From contig NZ_JBANRM010000003.1 of assembly GCF_037154085.1 (NCBI RefSeq), positions 531,613-595,612 of the forward strand: DNA of 64,000 nucleotides. Reading direction: 5' to 3'. A program made the position numbers and the translations under genes. Shown piece by piece: positions 52,210 to 60,920 of the stretch. This DNA is from Andeanibacterium fulvum (GTDB lineage: Bacteria > Pseudomonadota > Alphaproteobacteria > Sphingomonadales > Sphingomonadaceae). The first letter of the stretch is position 1, and each line of letters opens with the position of its first letter. The notes below the pieces were generated by a model that was not told the origin of the DNA, made no database searches, and was given only the letters and a program-made list of their open reading frames with translations.

Positions 52210-52289
52210 GTTGAGGGGCGGCAGGCGGGCGGACGGCAAGGGGGCATGTGCCGTCCGTTCGCCTGTTGGGAAAGCGAGGAATGATAGAA

Positions 52290-53141
52290 ATGAGTTTGGA
52301 AATCAGGACGGCCGGCAATGTCGGCGTCGAAATTCTCGGTGTGGACCTGTCTCGGGAGCTGGACGACGAGACCTTCGAGGCCATCCGCCGCGCCTTTGTG
52401 GAGCATGGCGTGGTCTTCTTCCGCGACCAGACGCTGGATGAAAAACAGCATATCGCCTTTGCCCGGCGATGGGGCCCCATCAATATCAACCGGTTCTTCG
52501 CCGCCCATCCGGCCTATCCGGAAATTGCCCTGGTGGTGAAGGAACCGGCGCAAACGCAGAATATCGGCGGCGGCTGGCACACCGATCACAGCTATGATCG
52601 CATCCCCGCCCTCGGTTCCATTCTGGTGGCGCGCGAAGTCCCGCTCAGCGGCGGAAACACGGCCTTCGCATCGATGTACGCCGCCTACGATGCCCTGCCA
52701 GCCGGGTTGAAGCGTGAAGTGGAAGGGCTGAAGGCCGTTCATTCCGCGCGCCATATCTTCGGCAGCAAGGCCGTCGAAGCGATCCGCGAGAGCGAAATGC
52801 GCAAGGATGGGCGGCTCGGCAATTCCTCTGCTGCCGACATGCTCGAGGACGTCGAACATCCGCTGATCCTCGTCCATCCACTGAGCGGGAAACGCGCCAT
52901 CTACGTCAACCCGGCTTTCACGATCGGCATAGCGGGATGGGACAAGGAAGCGGCCGGGCAATTGCTCGTCGAGCTTTATGCCCATTGCATCAATCCCGAT
53001 TTCATCGGGGAGTTCGTGTGGCAACCCGGATCGATCGCCTTCTGGGACAATCGTGCAACCTGGCACTTCGCCCGAAATGACTATCACGGGCACCGGCGCG
53101 AGATGCACCGCATCACGATCGAGGGAGAAGCATTGGCCTAG
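52290..53141 (+). CDS. TauD/TfdA-family dioxygenase
   Basis: A 283-residue Fe(II)/2-oxoglutarate enzyme. HTD in GGGWHTDHSYDRIPALGS, distal His in ATWHFARNDYHGHRREMHRITIEG and Arg nearby are visible. ATG 52290 has GAGG at a better distance than ATG 52281, which is only two bases from it. It follows the large sulfatase by 80 bases and is probably co-transcribed, providing desulfonation or oxidative cleavage of an alkyl sulfate. It is clearly diverged from the AtsK at 41974. Confidence 0.85.
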   Translation: MSLEIRTAGNVGVEILGVDLSRELDDETFEAIRRAFVEHGVVFFRDQTLDEKQHIAFARRWGPININRFFAAHPAYPEIALVVKEPAQTQNIGGGWHTDHSYDRIPALGSILVAREVPLSGGNTAFASMYAAYDALPAGLKREVEGLKAVHSARHIFGSKAVEAIRESEMRKDGRLGNSSAADMLEDVEHPLILVHPLSGKRAIYVNPAFTIGIAGWDKEAAGQLLVELYAHCINPDFIGEFVWQPGSIAFWDNRATWHFARNDYHGHRREMHRITIEGEALA

Positions 53142-53196
53142 CTCGTGAACTCAAAGCACCAACACGGGGTCTCAAAGGGAGGACCTCGCGCCGGAT

Positions 53197-53224
53197 CGGG
53201 GAGGCTGGAAAGCTTGCCTCCCCG
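53197..53224. terminator. Hairpin between convergent genes
   Basis: CGGGGAGGC (53197-53205) pairs with GCCTCCCCG (53216-53224). It lies between the dioxygenase (plus) and the phospholipase (minus). No T tract follows it on either strand, so it is a hairpin that may end transcripts with other factors rather than a classical intrinsic terminator. Confidence 0.4.
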
Positions 53225-53242
53225 GAAAAAACAGGATCGCGC

Positions 53243-55342
53243 CTAGGCGGTCAGGGTGAGCGGCCCCATCCCGCCCGCGGCGGGATCGGAATAGGAGCCT
53301 TCGCCATTCTCGACATGGCCCGCGATGCGCCAGACCTGACCGCCCGCCGCGAATTGGCGGTCGTACCAGCCATGGCTCTTTGCGAGATCGAGCGGGATGC
53401 TGCGAGATTTCCCGCCAGCCAGCTCGATTGTCTGGGGCGCGGCGCCATAGGCCTGGTCCGTCATGGCGATGGACAGTGGCTTTGCAGTGAGATTGACGAG
53501 TTTGAGCATGGGCCGGGAGGCCGAGGCTTCCTCGACGCTGACCGAGAAGATGCCCCCTCGCCCGATCAGGCGCCGGTGGAAACCGTTGGGGCCGAGGATG
53601 AAGAGATCGGTGCCCTCGTCCAAGCCGGCCAGCGAGTGGGCCAGTTCCTCGCCCGCGCCGACCGTATAGCGGGCAGGAACCTCGTCCAGCCGCTTCACGT
53701 CATAGACATGGAACACCGCCGCGCGTTCCGACGAGTGGTTGGCGAACAACACCGCCGCACCGCTTTCCCCGACCTGCAACCGGGCATCGAGCCTGTAGGG
53801 CGTGGCACGCCGCCGCCGCAGGCCGGTTTCCTGCACGGGCGCGGTGAGGTTTTCCGGAAGCGGCGGGGGAACTTCCTCCAGCTTCGACGCGCGTTCAGAC
53901 AGGGCAGCAGTGGCCGGAAGCGTCGCCATGAATTCGACAGTGTCGGGCAGGCTGAAGTCGAAGCAGGACGTCAGGTCCCCGCATACCGCACGGCGCCAGG
54001 CGCTGATGTTGGGCTCGTAGACGCCGAAGCGCGCTTCGAGGAAGCGCAGGATGCTCGTATGGTCGAAGACCTCCGAAGAGACATATCCGCCCTTGCTCCA
54101 GGGCGATATCACATAGAGCGGCACTCGCGGCCCGAGACCATAGGGCCGGTCCAGATAGGCCGCATCTTCGGCCGCCTGCGAATGGACGTGATATTCGTCA
54201 TCTGCCGGGATGCTCGTCGCGCCAATGACGCGCCCGGAAACGCGCGCGGGCGGAGCCGGAGGCGGCACATGGTCGAACAGGCCGTCATTCTCGTCAAAAT
54301 TGATGAGCAGTACCGTGCGGGCCCAGACGTCCGGATTGGCGGTGAGCGCATCGAGCACCTGCGCCGTATAATCCCCACCCTGCAGCGGAGTGGAGGTGCC
54401 CGGATGTTCCGACAAGGCGGCGGGCGCGACTACCCATGAAACCTCCGGCAACCGGCCGGCAAGGACATCCTGCTTCAGATCGCCCAGCGCGCGCGTCGTG
54501 GTGGTCCGGCGGGCAAGAAGCCCCGCCTCGCCCTCGGACACGCCTTGCGCCTCGCGATAGCGCCGGAAGCCGACCACCGGATTGTCCGAAAAATTGTCGG
54601 CCATGTCCTGATATATCTGGAAGCCGATGCCGGCCGCCATCAGCCGTTCCGGATAGGTCGTCCAGAGATAGCCGCCATGGCCCAGCGGATCGGCGCCCAG
54701 CGTGTCATAGCCATTGTCGATGGCCGGGCCATTGCCGCGCGCCAGCGGATCATGCGTGCCGGTCCAGATGAAGAGCCGGTTCGGGTTCGTGCACAGGTGC
54801 AGCGCGCAATGATAGGCGTCGCACAGAGTGAAGGCTTCGGCCAAGGCATATTGGAACGGCAGATCTTCACGCGTGAAATGCGCCATCGCGTGATTGTGCT
54901 TGTGGAGCGGCCATGCGCCCATCCGGCCATTGTCCCACGCGGCCTGGCTATCGGTGAAGCCATGGGGCGTACCGAGCGGGCGATAGAGGCGGAAATCCGC
55001 CGAGGTGTCGAGCCGGAAGGGGGCGATCAGTGCCGGCTGCGCTCCGAGATGCTCGTTAGGCTGGACCAGTACCGTGCGATCAGGTGCGGAAGGAAGCGGC
55101 GGGGCGGGAATGGCGAAGCGGTCTCCGTAACCCCGAACGCCGCGCATCGTGCCGAAATAATGGTCGAACGAACGGTTCTCCTGCGTGAGGATCACCACAT
55201 GGCCGACATCCTGCAACGTGCCTGTCCGGCGAGCGGCGGAAATCTCCAGCGCGCGGGCAATCGACGGAGTGAAGGCCGAGGCCGCCCCCGCAGTCGCCAT
55301 CATGTTGCGGATGAAGCTCCGGCGATCCTGCATCGTCACCAT
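53243..55342 (-). CDS. Phospholipase C, non-haemolytic type
   Basis: A 699-residue Tat-exported phosphoesterase. Tat signal: MQDRRSFIRNMMATAGAASAF. Catalytic-site segments of the phosphocholine PLC/acid phosphatase AcpA superfamily: VVILTQENRSFDHYFGTMRGVRGYGDR, NPNRLFIWTGTHDP, INFDENDGLFDHVPPP, RVPLYVISPWSKGGYVSSEVFDHTSILRFLEARFGV. Two C-terminal DUF756-like beta domains follow. ATG 55342 has GGGAGG six bases upstream. It would release phosphocholine or similar from phospholipids. Divergent from the PI-PLC gene, sharing a region with a GntR-type palindrome. Confidence 0.9.
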   Translation of the reverse strand: MVTMQDRRSFIRNMMATAGAASAFTPSIARALEISAARRTGTLQDVGHVVILTQENRSFDHYFGTMRGVRGYGDRFAIPAPPLPSAPDRTVLVQPNEHLGAQPALIAPFRLDTSADFRLYRPLGTPHGFTDSQAAWDNGRMGAWPLHKHNHAMAHFTREDLPFQYALAEAFTLCDAYHCALHLCTNPNRLFIWTGTHDPLARGNGPAIDNGYDTLGADPLGHGGYLWTTYPERLMAAGIGFQIYQDMADNFSDNPVVGFRRYREAQGVSEGEAGLLARRTTTTRALGDLKQDVLAGRLPEVSWVVAPAALSEHPGTSTPLQGGDYTAQVLDALTANPDVWARTVLLINFDENDGLFDHVPPPAPPARVSGRVIGATSIPADDEYHVHSQAAEDAAYLDRPYGLGPRVPLYVISPWSKGGYVSSEVFDHTSILRFLEARFGVYEPNISAWRRAVCGDLTSCFDFSLPDTVEFMATLPATAALSERASKLEEVPPPLPENLTAPVQETGLRRRRATPYRLDARLQVGESGAAVLFANHSSERAAVFHVYDVKRLDEVPARYTVGAGEELAHSLAGLDEGTDLFILGPNGFHRRLIGRGGIFSVSVEEASASRPMLKLVNLTAKPLSIAMTDQAYGAAPQTIELAGGKSRSIPLDLAKSHGWYDRQFAAGGQVWRIAGHVENGEGSYSDPAAGGMGPLTLTA

Positions 55343-55428
55343 GCTCGGCCTCCCGAAAGCGCATGGGGGAGGATAATCGGGAAGCACGCCCTGCAATCTG
55401 TCACTGTCATCTCCACGTCTTGGCGCCG

Positions 55429-55440
55429 TGGTCTAGACCA
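55429..55440. promoter_or_regulatory. GntR/UTRA-type operator candidate, site 2 (perfect palindrome)
   Basis: TGGTCTAGACCA is perfectly symmetric and identical to the DasR/NagR-type consensus. It sits between the divergent phospholipase C and PI-PLC genes. CACTGTCAT (55402-55410) lies 18 bases before it, exactly as at site 1. Confidence 0.65.
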
Positions 55441-55474
55441 TGGATATGGCGATTGGGTGACGGAGAGGCCTGGA

Positions 55475-56683
55475 ATGTGGAAGATTGCGGCCGTTTTTCT
55501 GGCGCTTTGCGCTTTGCCCGGCGGTGCGCAGGCCACCGGAGGTGATTGCGACCTTGCCGCGCCGGATGCCGCCAGCGCAGGGGCTGGATGCCAGCGCGCA
55601 TGGATGGACCGCAATCTCAAGCTCAACGATCTTCTGATGGTCGGCACGCATAACAGCTACAAGACCCAACTGCCCGAGGCTGTCCTCGCCTTGTTGCGGA
55701 CGGCATCTCCCGGCGATGCAGTGGAACTCGACTATCGGCACCGCCCGCTGGTGGAGCAGTTGGATGCAGGCGTGCGCCAGCTCGAAATCGACATCTACTA
55801 CGATCCCGAAGGCGGGCGCTTCCTCGATCCGGCCGGGCTGCGCACAGCGGGCATCGAGCTGGATGCCGAGCATAAGGCGGAACTTGCCGGCCCCGGCTTC
55901 AAGGTAATGCATGTACAGGACATCGACGTCCTCAGTTCCTGCGCGACGCTGAAGGCCTGTCTGCACATCGTACGGAACTGGTCGCTGGCTCACCCGGATC
56001 ATGCGCCGATCCTGCTGATGGTGAACGCCAAGACCGACCCCGCACCACTGCCCGGCGGGGTGGACGCCCTGCCCTTCGATGCCGCCGCGTTCGACGCGCT
56101 GGATCGCGAGGTACACGCGGTTTTCCCGCCCGCAGCGCTGATAACGCCCGACGATGTGCAGGGGGCCTATCCGACATTGCGAGAGGCAGTGCTAGACAAT
56201 GCCTGGCCAACCCTCGGCGAGGCGCGGGGTAAAGTCCTGTTCGCGCTCGACGAGGGCCCGGAGAAAGTCGAAGTCTATCGCGGCGGACGGCGCTCGCTGG
56301 AAGGCCGGGTGTTTTTCGTCAACACCGACGAAAGCTCTCCAGCCGCAGCCTATCTGACGCTCAACGATCCAATCGCGGACGGGGAGCGTATCCGCAAGGC
56401 CGTTGCGGCAGGCTTCATCGTCCGCACTCGCGCCGATGCGGGCACATTGGAAGCCCGCGCGAACGATACCGTGCGGCGCGATGCCGCGCTGGCATCCGGC
56501 GCGCAATACGTGTCGACCGACTATATCTGGCCGGAACCAAGGCTGCATAATGATTACCGGGTGCGCCTGCCCGGCGGCGCGGCGGCACTGTGCAATCCGG
56601 TGCGAGCAGCCGACCGCTGCGATGGGTCTGCCGTGGAGGCTGGGCCGCAGGAGGCGCTTCGGCCCGCAGAGGCTTCCGATTGA
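55475..56683 (+). CDS. Secreted calcium-dependent PI-PLC-like phosphodiesterase
   Basis: A 402-residue exported protein of the Ca2+-dependent phosphoinositide PLC group. Signal peptide MWKIAAVFLALCALPGGAQA; catalytic elements NDLLMVGTHNSYKTQLP, GVRQLEIDIYYDPEGG, KVMHVQDIDVLSSC and the later histidine/aspartate-rich parts LMVNAKTD and VSTDYIWPEPR. ATG 55475 follows GGAGAGG. It is exported to cleave inositol phospholipids or similar. The next gene, a TBDR, starts 87 bases later. Confidence 0.85.
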   Translation: MWKIAAVFLALCALPGGAQATGGDCDLAAPDAASAGAGCQRAWMDRNLKLNDLLMVGTHNSYKTQLPEAVLALLRTASPGDAVELDYRHRPLVEQLDAGVRQLEIDIYYDPEGGRFLDPAGLRTAGIELDAEHKAELAGPGFKVMHVQDIDVLSSCATLKACLHIVRNWSLAHPDHAPILLMVNAKTDPAPLPGGVDALPFDAAAFDALDREVHAVFPPAALITPDDVQGAYPTLREAVLDNAWPTLGEARGKVLFALDEGPEKVEVYRGGRRSLEGRVFFVNTDESSPAAAYLTLNDPIADGERIRKAVAAGFIVRTRADAGTLEARANDTVRRDAALASGAQYVSTDYIWPEPRLHNDYRVRLPGGAAALCNPVRAADRCDGSAVEAGPQEALRPAEASD

Positions 56684-56739
56684 ATATCGTTTCAGCCGAC
56701 ACTGTCACAGAGATGTAGCCGCAACCTGCTTAAGGCCCC

Positions 56740-56751
56740 TGGTCCAGACCA
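56740..56751. promoter_or_regulatory. GntR/UTRA-type operator candidate, site 3
   Basis: TGGTCCAGACCA has perfect TGGTC/GACCA arms and lies 19 bases upstream of the TBDR start. A CTGTCAC half-site occurs at 56702-56708, 31 bases before it, so the spacing differs from the other two sites. Confidence 0.55.
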
Positions 56752-56770
56752 AACTCATGGGGTAATTACA

Positions 56771-59554
56771 ATGCATGCACTTCCTGTTCGGGCAATGCAC
56801 CCGAGCAAACGCGGCCTGTTGCTGGCTGGCGTTGCGACCATCATTGCAGGCGCCATCCCGGGCACGGCATTCGCACAAGAGGCCAGCGAACAGCCCGACG
56901 ATGCCATCATCGTAACCGGCTTTCGCAAGTCGCTGAGCGAAGCGCGCGACATCAAGAAAGAGGAAGTGATCCAGAAGGACGTCATCGTCGCTGAAGACAT
57001 GGCGAAGTTCCCGGAACTGAACCTGGCCGAATCGCTGCAGCGCCTGCCGGGCGTGCAGATCACCCGCGAAGCGGGCGAAGGCCGCCGGATTTCGCTGCGC
57101 GGCCTGGGTTCGGACTTCGCCCGCGTCCAGCTCAACGGCATGGAAGTGCTGGGCAACGTCGACTCCGCGCAGGACAGCCGCGGCCAGCGCACGCGTGACC
57201 GCGCGTTCGACTTCAACATCTTCGCCTCGGAACTGTTCTCGCGCGTGGAAGTCGAGAAGACCTTCCAGGCTGCCCAGAACGAAGGCGGCATGGCCGGTAC
57301 GGTCGGCCTGTTCACTGGCAAGCCCCTCGAATATGGCGCGGGCACCAAGGGCGCGGTATCGCTCAAACTCGGCACGAACGAATATACCGAAGATGCGCAG
57401 CCGCGCATTGCCGCCATGCTGAGCCAGAACTGGGACGACAGGTTCGGCATTCTGCTCTCGGTCGCCTATTCCAAGCGCAAGACCACCGAGCAGGGCCACA
57501 ATACCTATAATTACGACAACCCCGGCGCCGACACCATGCAGGAATTGGTCGACAAGGGTCTGGACATCTCCGGCCTGACCGCCGAGCAACAGGCAAAGTT
57601 CCTCTCGGGCGACCTGTATTTTGCTGACGGCAATCGCATTTCCTCATGGAATGCAGAGGCCGAACGTCTGGGCCTGACGGGTGCGATCCAATGGAAGCCC
57701 AGCGACGACGTGCTGCTGACGCTTGACGTGCTGCATGGCGAATTCACAACCCACCGCAACGAAATGCACCTCGCCACGCGACCGCTCGCATCGTCGGGCT
57801 CCATTGCATTCGACACGCCCGCCAGCGCGGTCTGGCCGGACATTTTCCAGACGGCATCGGTCATCAACGATCTGGCCTGGGACAGCGACAATTACGTCAC
57901 CATGACCGACGTAACCGGCACGACCTTCGGCAGCGAACATCGTCGCTCGCTGAACAAGAGCCGTTTCGATCAGATCGCGCTGACCGGCAATTGGGAAGCC
58001 TCGGACAGCCTCACATTCGACGCGCATGTCGGGTACGAGAAGTCGACCTACAAAACCCCGTATGACGACAAGTTCTACATGCGTGCCAAGGGCAATCTGG
58101 TCGCCAATTACGGCGCCGATGGTCAGTCGGCTTCGTTCGAATATCCAAATTGGGACCCCACCGATCCGGCGAATTACGCGATGGACGATTTCTACTATCG
58201 CTCGTTCAACAATTCGTCGGAACTGCGCGAAGGCGTGGCGAACCTGCGCTACAAGCTGAACGATGCCCTGACACTGCGCGCGGGCGTTGCCTATCACCGC
58301 TTCTCGCAGGACGGCATCGACCTGTTCTATGACGGCAACGTCAACGGCACCCGCCCCAAGACCCGTGGCACCTCGGTCGGTGATATCACCACCGTATTTA
58401 CCAACAGCTTCGGTTCGTGGCTGATCGGCGATTACGATCTGGGCTTCGCGAAATACGACGAATATCATCGTCTCGAGAAGAACAAGGATGGCTCGGGCGG
58501 CGACCTCCAGGACATCGAGAACGTCTATACCACCTCTGAAGAGACGATTTCCGAATACGCCCAGATGGATTGGGACAGCCAGCTGTTCGGTAAGCGCTTC
58601 CGCGGTAATATCGGTCTGCGCGGCTACCACACCAAGACCAACAGCACCGGCTGGATCCAGGGCGACAGCTACGCCTATCTCGGCACGACCGACGTGGATG
58701 GCAGCTATTCGGGCGTATTGCCCGCGATGAACGCTGTGCTGGAAATGACGCCTGACATGCTGCTGCGCTTTGCCGCGACGCAGAACATCAACCGTCCCGG
58801 CATGGGTTCCATGGCGGCCAAGGGCAGCGCCTTCAAGAACGAGGATTCCGGCGAGATCACTGCGTCGCGCGGCAACCCCGAACTCAAGCCCTACAAGGAC
58901 ACCACGCTGGACTTCTCGGCCGAATATTACTTCGGCAAGGTCGGCCTGATTTCGGCAAGCGTGTTCCACAAGTGGATCAAGAACTTCATCGGTTCCGAGA
59001 CACTTGAGGACATTCCGTTCAGCGAAACCGGCGTGCCCTACAGCACGATCCCCGGCGCGACTGCCGACACGATCGTCTCCGAATTCTCGATGCCGGTAAA
59101 CATCGCCGGTACGAGAAGCCTGACCGGCATCGAACTGGCCGCACAGGCGCAGTTCTCCTTCCTGCCGGCCCCCTTCGACAATCTGGGCGCGGTGGCGAAC
59201 TTCACTTACGTGGACGCCGACGAGGATATCACCGGCATTTCGAAAACCAGCTACAACGCGACGATCTATTACGAGACGGACCGTTGGGGCCTGCGCGGTT
59301 CCATGAGCCATCGCAGCCGCTGGTATTCGGGCCGCAGCGACTCCGTGATGAGCGCCAGTACGAGGGGCTTCGAAGCCACCACCTATGTGGACGCCTCGGC
59401 CTTCTACAACATCTCCGATGCGTTCCAGATCTCGCTCAACGCGATCAATCTGACGAACGAGAAGGACACCCAGTTCTGGGGTCAGAACCGGTATCTCTAC
59501 AACCAGACCCAGAGCGGCACGACCTACATGGCCGGCCTCAGCTACAAGTTCTAA
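56771..59554 (+). CDS. TonB-dependent receptor, TIGR01782-like
   Basis: A 927-residue TBDR. Signal peptide ends GTAFAQ; TonB-box-like DDAIIVTGFRKSLSEARDIK; plug with MAKFPELNLAESLQRLPGVQI, REAGEGRRISLRGLGSDFARVQLNGMEVLG; a large barrel ending YMAGLSYKF with terminal Phe. ATG 56771 follows GGGGT by seven bases. It leads the sulfotransferase/hydroxylase operon but a strong terminator lies between, so much of its transcript probably ends there. A phospholipid-derived ligand is suggested by the GntR site and the preceding PLCs. Confidence 0.92.
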   Translation: MHALPVRAMHPSKRGLLLAGVATIIAGAIPGTAFAQEASEQPDDAIIVTGFRKSLSEARDIKKEEVIQKDVIVAEDMAKFPELNLAESLQRLPGVQITREAGEGRRISLRGLGSDFARVQLNGMEVLGNVDSAQDSRGQRTRDRAFDFNIFASELFSRVEVEKTFQAAQNEGGMAGTVGLFTGKPLEYGAGTKGAVSLKLGTNEYTEDAQPRIAAMLSQNWDDRFGILLSVAYSKRKTTEQGHNTYNYDNPGADTMQELVDKGLDISGLTAEQQAKFLSGDLYFADGNRISSWNAEAERLGLTGAIQWKPSDDVLLTLDVLHGEFTTHRNEMHLATRPLASSGSIAFDTPASAVWPDIFQTASVINDLAWDSDNYVTMTDVTGTTFGSEHRRSLNKSRFDQIALTGNWEASDSLTFDAHVGYEKSTYKTPYDDKFYMRAKGNLVANYGADGQSASFEYPNWDPTDPANYAMDDFYYRSFNNSSELREGVANLRYKLNDALTLRAGVAYHRFSQDGIDLFYDGNVNGTRPKTRGTSVGDITTVFTNSFGSWLIGDYDLGFAKYDEYHRLEKNKDGSGGDLQDIENVYTTSEETISEYAQMDWDSQLFGKRFRGNIGLRGYHTKTNSTGWIQGDSYAYLGTTDVDGSYSGVLPAMNAVLEMTPDMLLRFAATQNINRPGMGSMAAKGSAFKNEDSGEITASRGNPELKPYKDTTLDFSAEYYFGKVGLISASVFHKWIKNFIGSETLEDIPFSETGVPYSTIPGATADTIVSEFSMPVNIAGTRSLTGIELAAQAQFSFLPAPFDNLGAVANFTYVDADEDITGISKTSYNATIYYETDRWGLRGSMSHRSRWYSGRSDSVMSASTRGFEATTYVDASAFYNISDAFQISLNAINLTNEKDTQFWGQNRYLYNQTQSGTTYMAGLSYKF

Positions 59555-59575
59555 GGCATCCGCCTGAACCACATC

Positions 59576-59613
59576 ACGCGCCCCCTCCCTGCGAGGGGGC
59601 GCGTTCTTTCCCG
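59576..59613 (+). terminator. Strong intrinsic terminator after the TBDR
   Basis: ACGCGCCCCCTC (59576-59587) and GAGGGGGCGCGT (59593-59604) form a perfect 12-bp stem with a five-base loop followed by TCTTTC. The four genes downstream must be reached by read-through or their own promoter in the 40 bases before 59644. Confidence 0.85.
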
Positions 59614-59643
59614 GTGTTACGAAACATGCCTGCGTGAGGAACC

Positions 59644-60282
59644 ATGATTGTCTCTCATCGCCACCGTTTCATCTTCGCGGCTGTGCCCAAGACCGGCACC
59701 CATGCCGTGCGGCAAGCATTGCGCGAGCAAATGGGGCACGAGGACGTCGAGCAGGTAGGCCTGTTCGTCAACAAGCGCTTCCCCTGGCCGGATCTGGCGG
59801 CGATCCAGCACGGTCACCTCTCCTTGCTGCAATTGCGCCCTTATCTCGGCGAGGAAGCCTTCGCCGGCTATTTCAAGTTCGCCTTCGTCCGCAATCCGTT
59901 TGCCCGCTTCGTGTCCTACTGCGCCTTCATGCTGCGCGGCAATGACATCTTCCAGCGGCAGCCGCGCGAGGCAATGTATCACTTCCTGTTCCGGGAACCG
60001 CCTGAGCTGCACATCCTGTTCCAGCCCCAGGCATCGCTGCTGGTGGACGAGGATGGCAAGACGCTGCTGGCCGACACGATTGGCCGGGTAGAGGACATGC
60101 AGGGCTCCTACGACGCCATCTGCGCGCAGATCGGCATCCCTTCCCGCCCGCTGGAGCGCGTGAATGGCAGCAGCCATGGCGATTATCGCAACTACTACGA
60201 CCGCGCCCTGATCGAGGGTGTCACGGCCCGCTACGCTCAGGACCTGGATCTGTTCGGATATTCCTTCGAGGGCACGCGATGA
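59644..60282 (+). CDS. Sulfotransferase, family 2-like
   Basis: A 212-residue enzyme that would transfer sulfate from PAPS. The 5'-phosphosulfate loop is FAAVPKTGTHAVRQAL and the 3'-phosphate site is KFAFVRNPFARFVSYC, the family 2 layout. No signal peptide; cytosolic. It begins a block of four genes with overlapping or abutting ends (60282/60279). The acceptor is unknown; its partners are hydroxylase-like proteins rather than polysaccharide enzymes. Confidence 0.8.
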   Translation: MIVSHRHRFIFAAVPKTGTHAVRQALREQMGHEDVEQVGLFVNKRFPWPDLAAIQHGHLSLLQLRPYLGEEAFAGYFKFAFVRNPFARFVSYCAFMLRGNDIFQRQPREAMYHFLFREPPELHILFQPQASLLVDEDGKTLLADTIGRVEDMQGSYDAICAQIGIPSRPLERVNGSSHGDYRNYYDRALIEGVTARYAQDLDLFGYSFEGTR

Positions 60283-60920
60283 CCCTTCCCCAGCCCACTC
60301 CTCCTGTTCGCCCGACCGCCAATCCACGCAAGACCACCACGGTCCGCAAGCTCGGCCCGGTCGATATCGCTGCATTGCAAGAAGCCGTGCTGGCCATCCC
60401 GGAAAACGTCTGGGACGCCGCGAACGCCGCCAAGCCGAACAAGTTCGAAGTGCTGGACCAGACCCGCCACATCGTTTTCCGCTTCATCCACAGCCCCCGC
60501 GACTGGCGCGGTTCTTACGATTGTCCGGCATGGCCCGAATGGCAGGAGATACTGGAGCCGGTGCTGGCGCAGGCCGTCCAGCCCTATGGCTACAAGCGCG
60601 GGGCATTCCCGCGAGTGATGCTGGCCCGGCTTCCTGGCGGGGGACTTATTCACCCACACATCGATGCCAATCCCGCGGCGAAATGGCCGCACAAGATCCA
60701 TGTACCGCTCGTCACCAATGCAACGGTCGTCTCCTGCTTCGGCGGCGCGGAACACTATTTCCCGGTGGGTGAGGCCGTTGAGGTGAACAACCTTGGCCCG
60801 CACTGGGTGCGCAATGGCGGGGACGCCGACCGCATTCACCTGATCTTCGAATATTACGACACCGATCAGCCGGAGCCGGATTGGTTGAAGCCTTTGCTAC
60901 TTGCCGGCCAGTCGCGATGA
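60279..60920 (+). CDS. Aspartyl/asparaginyl beta-hydroxylase-like protein 1
   Basis: A 213-residue Fe(II)/2-oxoglutarate cupin-type protein. The HxD is in LIHPHIDANPAAKWPHKIHVPL and the distal His in DRIHLIFEYYD. This is the AspH-like fold which hydroxylates Asp/Asn side chains in peptides and some amino acids. It overlaps the sulfotransferase by ATGA and the next gene likewise. Product unknown. Confidence 0.8.
   Translation: MTLPQPTPPVRPTANPRKTTTVRKLGPVDIAALQEAVLAIPENVWDAANAAKPNKFEVLDQTRHIVFRFIHSPRDWRGSYDCPAWPEWQEILEPVLAQAVQPYGYKRGAFPRVMLARLPGGGLIHPHIDANPAAKWPHKIHVPLVTNATVVSCFGGAEHYFPVGEAVEVNNLGPHWVRNGGDADRIHLIFEYYDTDQPEPDWLKPLLLAGQSR

Noticed and set aside
53197..53224. Classical rho-independent terminator
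   Set aside because: The A tract precedes it on the minus strand and no T tract follows on either strand, so it is listed only as a hairpin.
54545..55474. Long N-terminal extension of the PI-PLC reading frame
   Set aside because: The extension is antisense to phospholipase C; a signal peptide and ribosome site begin at 55475.
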